Source of the DNA: Mugil cephalus
Taxonomy: Eukaryota; Chordata; Actinopteri; Mugiliformes; Mugilidae
Direction: 5' to 3'
NCBI RefSeq assembly: GCF_022458985.1
Contig: NC_061774.1
Coordinates: forward strand, 12,328,616-12,392,615
Length of the DNA stretch: 64,000 nt
Every line of letters starts with the position of its first letter. Positions within the stretch are counted from its first letter, which is position 1. This document shows, piece by piece, positions 58,131 to 64,000 of the stretch. Both the position numbers and the translations under genes were made by a program. Under the pieces are notes generated by a model. The model saw only the letters and a program-made list of their open reading frames with translations. It did no database searches and had not been told where the DNA came from.

Positions 58131-58914
58131 TATTTCAAGAAACTGCACACATTATTACCAGGTGATAAATACTCATTTTAGAAACACTGACGACGAAAGC
58201 CAAACCACTCTGGAATATGATAAGGATTTTGATGTAGTAAAAATGATAATGTATTTCAAATCTAGTGGTGGCCCATCCAAGATTTGACTGGAAGTCTGGT
58301 ATCATATTGGATATTAGTTTGGTTAGTCCTCCAAACGACAAATAATTTAAGGTTATATTCACTGTCAACATTAAAGCTACTTGACTTTCACGAGTAAAAT
58401 GAATTATCATTCATCTTTTAAACAATTAGTAAGAGTAGTATATTAGCCAAGCACTGGAAATATTCAAGTTAGTGGTGCAAAACAGAAGCTGTAAAGGCAA
58501 GTCAGGGGGAAATGGATATGCAAAGATTGCTTTTTTGTACTATGGTATGTATCTGTTTCACACTACATCTATGACATAAATATATTTATAAACAGTACAT
58601 TTCTACACACAGGTGTTTGTATATATAATACATACACATACACCCATACAGCACAGTAGCACAGTATTCATATTGCATTGCAACAAATCACATTGCTAAA
58701 CTTGCATTCAGCACCACGGACAGAGACATACAACTTCTCTTCTGTGGTGAGCAGCAAGGCAAGACTGAAACAACATAATACAGGCAACTTGGCCTTTAAT
58801 TTAACTCAAACTCAGTTAATTGCAGGTTTTTTTCATTGTTTAGCCAACTGAAAGTTTTAAGTAACTAATGTTATTTTCTGCAATGAAGGATCGCGTTTAA
58901 GCAAGTGCTCTTAC
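58131..58914. other. Spacer between exon K promoter and exon L
   Basis: AT-rich. Contains the RE1 of exon L at 58707-58727 and short TATA/CATA-rich stretches near 58620-58650. No gene or element is recognised. Confidence 0.6.
58707..58727 (+). promoter_or_regulatory. RE1/NRSE (REST site) 3' of exon L
   Basis: 19 of 21 consensus positions match; the first 17 bases are perfect. It is 188 bp past the donor of exon L. Confidence 0.82.
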
Positions 58915-61305
58915 CTTTTCTTTGTTTGGTAAAGTCTGTGTCCTGGTAAAAGTGTCTCCTTCGTTAATACTGATCAGCTCACCATCTACAGGTGGAAACG
59001 GTGCAGGGAAAACCACTACATCACTCTTCAGTGTGTCTGAGCTGAAACACACGTCGTACTGCTGAGTAGATTTAGAGTAAGACCAGCTCCCGTCAGGGTG
59101 GGTGGTGATCATGGGGGCGCTGTACCTGCTGAAACTGTCTGTCCTGTGGCATTTGACAGCTATTAAACTAATGAGGCTCAGCAGAAAGATCACTGACACT
59201 GAGACAATGGCGATGAGCAGATACAGGTTCAAGTCAGAGAAGTTGTCCTCCTTTATAGGCACATGTCTGAACTGAGTCTGGATGTCAGCAGTGCTTTCAA
59301 CCACCACCACTTCAATAGACACAGTAGCTGACAGGGAGGGTTCTCCACTATCAGAGACCAGCACCACCAAGGGGTGAGTCTTCAGATCATTGTCACTCAT
59401 TCTCCTCTTAGTCCTGATCTCCCCAGTGCTAGTTCCGATCCTGAACAGGTTGTTTCCTTTGGGCTCAGACAGGTGATAAGAAAGCAGAGCGTTGTATCCA
59501 GAGTCTGCATCTACAGCCCTGATCTTTGCTACAAAATATCCAGCTTCAGCAGAATAGGGGATATTCTCACTGTTAATTGAGCCATGCTCAGAATAAGGCG
59601 GAAGAATTGTTGGATTATTATCATTCTCATCCAGGATTAAAACATTTACAGTCACGTTGCTACTGAGCGGAGGAACACCAGAGTCTGTGGCCTGAACTTT
59701 AAACTGAAACGTTTTTAATTCCTCAAAGTTAAAAGACTGAAGACTGATAATGTTTCCAGTCTCTGAGTTGACGTTAATCATTGTAGACAGTGGTAAGTTG
59801 TTATCACTGACTAATGAGTAGCTCACTCGACCATTTTCATTTGCATCAGCATCAGTTGCAGATACTGCTTTCAAAACAGTCCCGACTTGACTGTTTTCTT
59901 CCACATACATATTAATTACAGTCTCTAAAAAACACGGTGCATTGTCATTAACGTCTGAAACCTGAACAATAACTACACTTGTACTAGAGAGAGGAGGCTT
60001 CCCTTCATCCGTAGCTTTGATAGTGATGTTGTAGTGTGGAATGAGTTCCCTATCTAGAGCTCCACCAATAACCAAAGAGTAATAATTTTTATAATTTGTC
60101 TCCAATTTGAAGGGAACCGAATTCAATATTTCACATTTAACTACACCGTTTTTGCCCCCATCTCTGTCAACAACTGAAACAAGTGCAATGGCAGTGCCAA
60201 TTTCAGCGTCCTCCTTTACGGTACTGAGCAGTGATGTCACTGTGATGTCAGGCGCATTGTCATTTAGATCTAGCACCTCCACGAGTACTTTGCATTGTGC
60301 GGTTAATGGAGGCTGGCCTTTGTCAGTGGCCTGCACACGAATTTCAAAGGCAGGATTTGTTTCATAATCAACTTTTCCCGTAACTGTTATTATTCCTGTC
60401 TCCGAGTCTATTTCAAATATTTCTAAGACGTGGTCCTGATCTTTCGAATTTAGTAAATATACAATCTCTTTGTTTGGCCCCTCATCAGTGTCCGTTGCGG
60501 TCACTCTTACTACTGTTGTGCCACGCGGGGCATTTTCTGTTATACTTGTTTTATACAGCGTTTTCGTAAAAGTCGGAATATTATCATTTATATCCAAGAC
60601 ATTAATTATGATCTCTGACGTACCTGACTTTAATGGAATCCCCCCATCTATAGCTGTTAGAGTGAGTTTAATTACAGCCTGCTTTTCACGATCTAGTGCC
60701 TTTTGAAGAACTAATTCCGCAGATACGCTCTCCCCTTTGTGCACCGCTAAAGAAAAATATTCATTCGGGTTTAGCTTGTATGTGTTAATACCATTTCTCC
60801 CCACATCGGGATCGTAGGCCGAAAGCACAGGGAATGTAGCCCCTGGTAAAACGCTCTCTGCTATATCGATGGTTTGTGATTTGGCACTGAATGACGGGGG
60901 GTTATCATTTATGTCAAGGATATTCACTTCAATGCGGTAAAGCTTCAGTGGATTATTAATCACGGCCTCTACATTTATTGTGCATTTTGTAGCTTTCGCG
61001 CAAAGCTCTTCTCTGTCTATTCTCTCACTCACGTAGAGAAACCCTGACTTCAGATTTACATCGAAATACTTTGTCTTTGATCCAGCAACAATCTGAAACA
61101 TACGCGACTGCAAATCCTGTACATTCAGGTTCAAATCCTTGGCGAGATTTCCAACAGAAGTCCCCACGTTTACCTCCTCTGACACGGAATAGGAGAGCTG
61201 CCCAGATACCGCTCCCCACTTACACTCCAAGATAAAAACCACAACATATATCCAAACGGAGGTCGTTCTTCCCGGCAGATGCATAATTCCATACGACGAG
61301 AACAA
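58915..61305 (-). CDS. pcdha: Protocadherin alpha variable exon L
   Basis: Encodes 797 residues from Met 61305; Met-8 at 61284 ([20 protein letters not shown]) is an alternative start and gives a tighter signal peptide (...[12 protein letters not shown]). Six EC repeats; EC3 has the [11 protein letters not shown] signature shared with K, and closes with [12 protein letters not shown]5 ends with [13 protein letters not shown], after which the homogenised block begins. Donor GTAAGA. Confidence 0.94.
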
Positions 61306-61459
61306 AGCATAGATCCGTCCTTCTACTTATCTTTCGCTGACTGGAGCCAGGTGTCGTTCAAAAGGCTATATTAAATGTCGGTGCATTTTCTACATCCGTT
61401 CCTCCTCGCCCTGCGTCTTATTCTAACAAAGCCCTGACAAAAATGATCCTTTTAATGTG

Positions 61460-61523
61460 GGAGGGGCCTGAACACGTCCCTGACCAGTCGGCGGTGTTAC
61501 GGTCTAGACTGTCGCCTCATGGA
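61460..61523 (-). promoter_or_regulatory. Promoter of exon L: CTCF-like element, degenerate CTCC box
   Basis: Minus-strand TCCATGAGGCGACAGTCTAG continuing ACCGTA (61498-61523) fits the CTCF core (CCATGAGGCGACAGT) and shares the TAGACCGTA extension with exon K. The CTCC box is reduced to GGCCCCTCCC at about 61460. Confidence 0.68.
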
Positions 61524-61688
61524 CATTTGAGGTAACTACAATATTGTTGATGTTGTTCCAGTCAAACTTGTTTGAAATCACCACAGGTAAATCAATCATG
61601 CTGCGAAGATCACACAAAAATGACAGCGTCTGGACTTCTAGTGTATTACTAAATACTTTCATTGAAGCAGTAAGGAGCCGCCACATAC

Positions 61689-61709
61689 TTCAGAACCATG
61701 GATAGATCG
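61689..61709 (+). promoter_or_regulatory. Degenerate RE1-like sequence without its own exon
   Basis: 15 of 21 consensus positions match, in the same orientation as the rest, 1.2 kb beyond the donor of exon M and with no exon of its own. Confidence 0.35.
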
Positions 61710-62816
61710 TCATTATGCGGATGCATTTCATTCAAAGCACGCAGACAGATGAAGTATTGAGTCACAAATATTATATTAATACCGTGTGGACGGATTTACT
61801 TTCCTGAAAACATCACAATCTATTTAGACAGCAAGATGAAATTCAACCATAGATGTTTATTTCTCAACAAATCAGCAAATATCTAAACTCTCAGAACTAT
61901 AGTGCTCCTTTCTTTTACCAAACATTTATGTAATTAACTTGCAACCAAATATTAGTTTTGGCACCAAAACAAAAATATGTATGCATTATTTTCATAGAAG
62001 GAAGTAGTCAGTGTAGTCGTTCTCTTCACTAATTGGGATAGCTTTGCTTTAGGCAAAAAAAAGGACAACGTATTTGGATGAGACAGTATTAATGTCAAGT
62101 TAAAAGCTGAAACTTTGCAGTAATCCCAGCTGTTTAAGCAGCTGTTGTTTAACAAAGTAGGAAGCCAAGTGGAATTGTATATTAGAAGAATTTTTTGAGT
62201 ATGAGATCTGTGGAATTTATTTATAACAAATCTTAACATGTTTTAACCACTACAAGGTAATATTTTCAATACATATAACTGAGGTGGATAAATAGCTTAT
62301 TAAAATGTACCCTAACACACAAAAAAGTACAGATGTAGGTTTTATGTGTTACAGTGTGAGAGAACATCAAATACTGTATTCAAGAAAGAAGCAGTACACT
62401 CTTTATGATTAATCTTATCTTGGAATGTCTTATATGTATTTTTTCGAAATTGTAGTCATCAGACTGGTTTGATATTGACATGTTCACTCCACTGACTAAG
62501 GCATACAGGGGGAACTTTAACACCAGGATATTTAAATTCCACTTTAATATAGACACAAACTGTATCTCAACCACAGTGTAGCCAATGGGAGAACTACAAA
62601 CTCCAAAGACTGTAAACCATTAAGCATTCAGTCCAGACATTTCTGTATTTTTGCCATAGTCAGTTAAATCGCTACAAATCACACTAACCACACACCATAT
62701 GAAGTAGAATGAAATTCAGTTAAATATAATTATTGTATATATGTTTAATTTGTGCTTTCTATGTGCAGATTTTAGTGCAGCTTAACTGCTAACTGCTGGT
62801 CCACTATGTTCTCTTC

Positions 62817-62837
62817 TTCAGCACCACGGACAGCAGA
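62817..62837 (+). promoter_or_regulatory. RE1/NRSE (REST site) 3' of exon M
   Basis: 18 of 21 consensus positions match; the first 18 bases are perfect. It is 93 bp past the donor of exon M. Confidence 0.78.
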
Positions 62838-62929
62838 AAGATTTGAATGGATAAAACTGCCTCAAAAGTTGACACTTGCATTATCTAGCAATGTAGGTAT
62901 TTCATAAACATTAAGCAAAAATACCCTAC

Positions 62930-64000
62930 CTTTTCTTTGTTGGGTAAAGTCTGTGTCCTGGTAAAAGTGTCTCCTTCGTTAATACTGATAAGCTCACCAT
63001 CTACAGGTGGAAACGGTGCAGGGAAAACCACTACATCACTCTTCAGTGTGTCTGAGCTGAAACACACGTCGTACTGCTGAGTAGATTTAGAGTAAGACCA
63101 GCTCCCGTCAGGGTGGGTGGTGATCATGGGGGCGCTGTACCTGCTGAAACTGTCTGTCCTGTGGCATTTGACAGCTATTAAACTGATGAGGCTCAGCAGA
63201 AAGATCACCGACACTGAGACAATGGCGATGAGCAGATACAGGTTCAAGTCAGAGAAGTTGTCCTCCTTTATAGGCACATGTCTGAACTGAGTCTGGATGT
63301 CAGCAGTGCTTTCAACCACCACCACTTCAATAGACACAGTAGCTGACAGGGAGGGTTCTCCATTATCAGAGACCAGCACCACCAAGGGGTGAGTTTTCAG
63401 ATCATTGTCACTCATTCTCCTCTTAGTCCTGATCTCCCCGGTGCTGGTTCCGATCCTGAACAGGTTGTTTCCTTTGGGCTCAGACAGGTGATAAGAAAGC
63501 AGAGCATTGTATCCAGAGTCTGCATCTACAGCCCTGATCTTAGCTACAAAGTATCCAGCTTCAGCAGAATAGGGGATGCTCTCACTATTAACGGAACCGT
63601 GCTCAGAATAAGGTGCAAGAATCGAGGGACTATTGTCATTCTCATCCATAATAAAAACATTTACAGTCACGTTGCTACTGAGCGGAGGAACACCAGAGTC
63701 TGTGGCCTGAACTTTGAACTGAAACGTTGTTAATTCCTCATAATTAAAAGACTGCAGACTAATAATGTCGCCAGTCTCTGAGTTTATATTAATCATTGTA
63801 GATAGTGGCAATGAGTTACTGTTACTTTGTAAAAATGAATAGCTCACCTGACCATTTTGATCAATATCTGCATCCAGTGCTGACACAGTTTTTAGAACTG
63901 CTCCTACTGGACTATTTTCTTTCATATAGACATTAATGACATCTTCTGTAAATAGAGGTTTGTTATCATTCACATCAGAGACATGTACATTAATAATGCT
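62930..64000 (-). CDS. pcdha: Protocadherin alpha variable exon M (5' part beyond the window)
   Basis: Partial. The frame is open to the right edge and begins within EC4 (SIINVHVSDVNDNKPLF), then EC5, EC6, the membrane helix and the common tail to LPNKEK and donor GTAGGG. EC5 (ALDADIDQNGQVSYSFLQS...[11 protein letters not shown]) resembles K and L, placing it in their subfamily. The intron bases after the donor (GTAGGGTATTTTTG) equal those of F and G. EC1-EC3, start codon and promoter lie past position 64000. Confidence 0.95.

Larger units (their letters stand above)
61524..62929. other. Spacer between exon L promoter and exon M
   Basis: The longest spacer between alpha exons. It holds a degenerate RE1-like sequence at 61689-61709 (15 of 21) and the RE1 of exon M at 62817-62837. 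The remaining ~1.1 kb is AT-rich with no cadherin relic recognised. Confidence 0.6.

Noticed and set aside
23354..63733. A recurrent plus-strand open frame ([17 protein letters not shown]...) inside every alpha exon
   Set aside because: It is the antisense of the homogenised EC6-coding tract. Its repetition follows from sense-strand identity, and it has no independent start context or family resemblance.

Overview
This is vertebrate, almost certainly teleost fish, DNA. It holds the 3' part of a clustered protocadherin alpha (Pcdh-alpha) locus, read entirely on the minus strand. The diagnostic features are long intronless exons, each encoding a signal peptide, six cadherin (EC) repeats, one membrane helix and a short cytoplasmic tail with an alpha-type WSYS motif. 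These are followed by short constant exons whose translation matches the alpha constant region (PKAPNADWRYSASLRAGG; NWPTASSAA). The species and the choice between the two teleost Pcdh paralogue clusters cannot be fixed from the window; the many tandem, homogenised alpha exons point to a teleost.

Layout, in transcription order (right to left): thirteen alpha variable exons, here called M (cut by the right edge), L, K, J, I, H, G, F, E, D, C, B and A, occupy 64000 to 22895. A gene-poor 9.5 kb interval with a GC-box/NRF1-type patch follows. Next come the C-type variable exon (10779-13352, alphaC2-like), constant exon 1 (7907-7971), constant exon 2 (5261-5346), and intron out to the left edge. 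Constant exon 3 was not found and should lie beyond position 1.

Each complete alpha exon has its own promoter: a CTCF-like conserved sequence element 150-230 bp upstream of the ATG, then a CTCC box nearer the gene. Almost every alpha exon is also followed, 90-750 bp past its splice donor, by a match to the RE1/NRSE site bound by REST. By the known logic of this locus, one promoter is chosen per chromosome through CTCF/cohesin looping. The chosen variable exon is then spliced to the shared constant exons, giving neurons a combinatorial cell-surface identity code. REST sites would silence the locus outside neurons.

Two alpha exons look broken. D has a 5-nt insertion in EC2/EC3 and two 1-nt losses in the tail. 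I has a 1-nt loss inside the membrane helix. E/F and I/J are recent tandem duplications of about 3.4 kb; the I/J unit carries a LINE reverse-transcriptase remnant next to the RE1 site. The last ~830 bp of every alpha exon is almost identical across the array, evidence of concerted evolution, whereas EC1-EC3 diverge.
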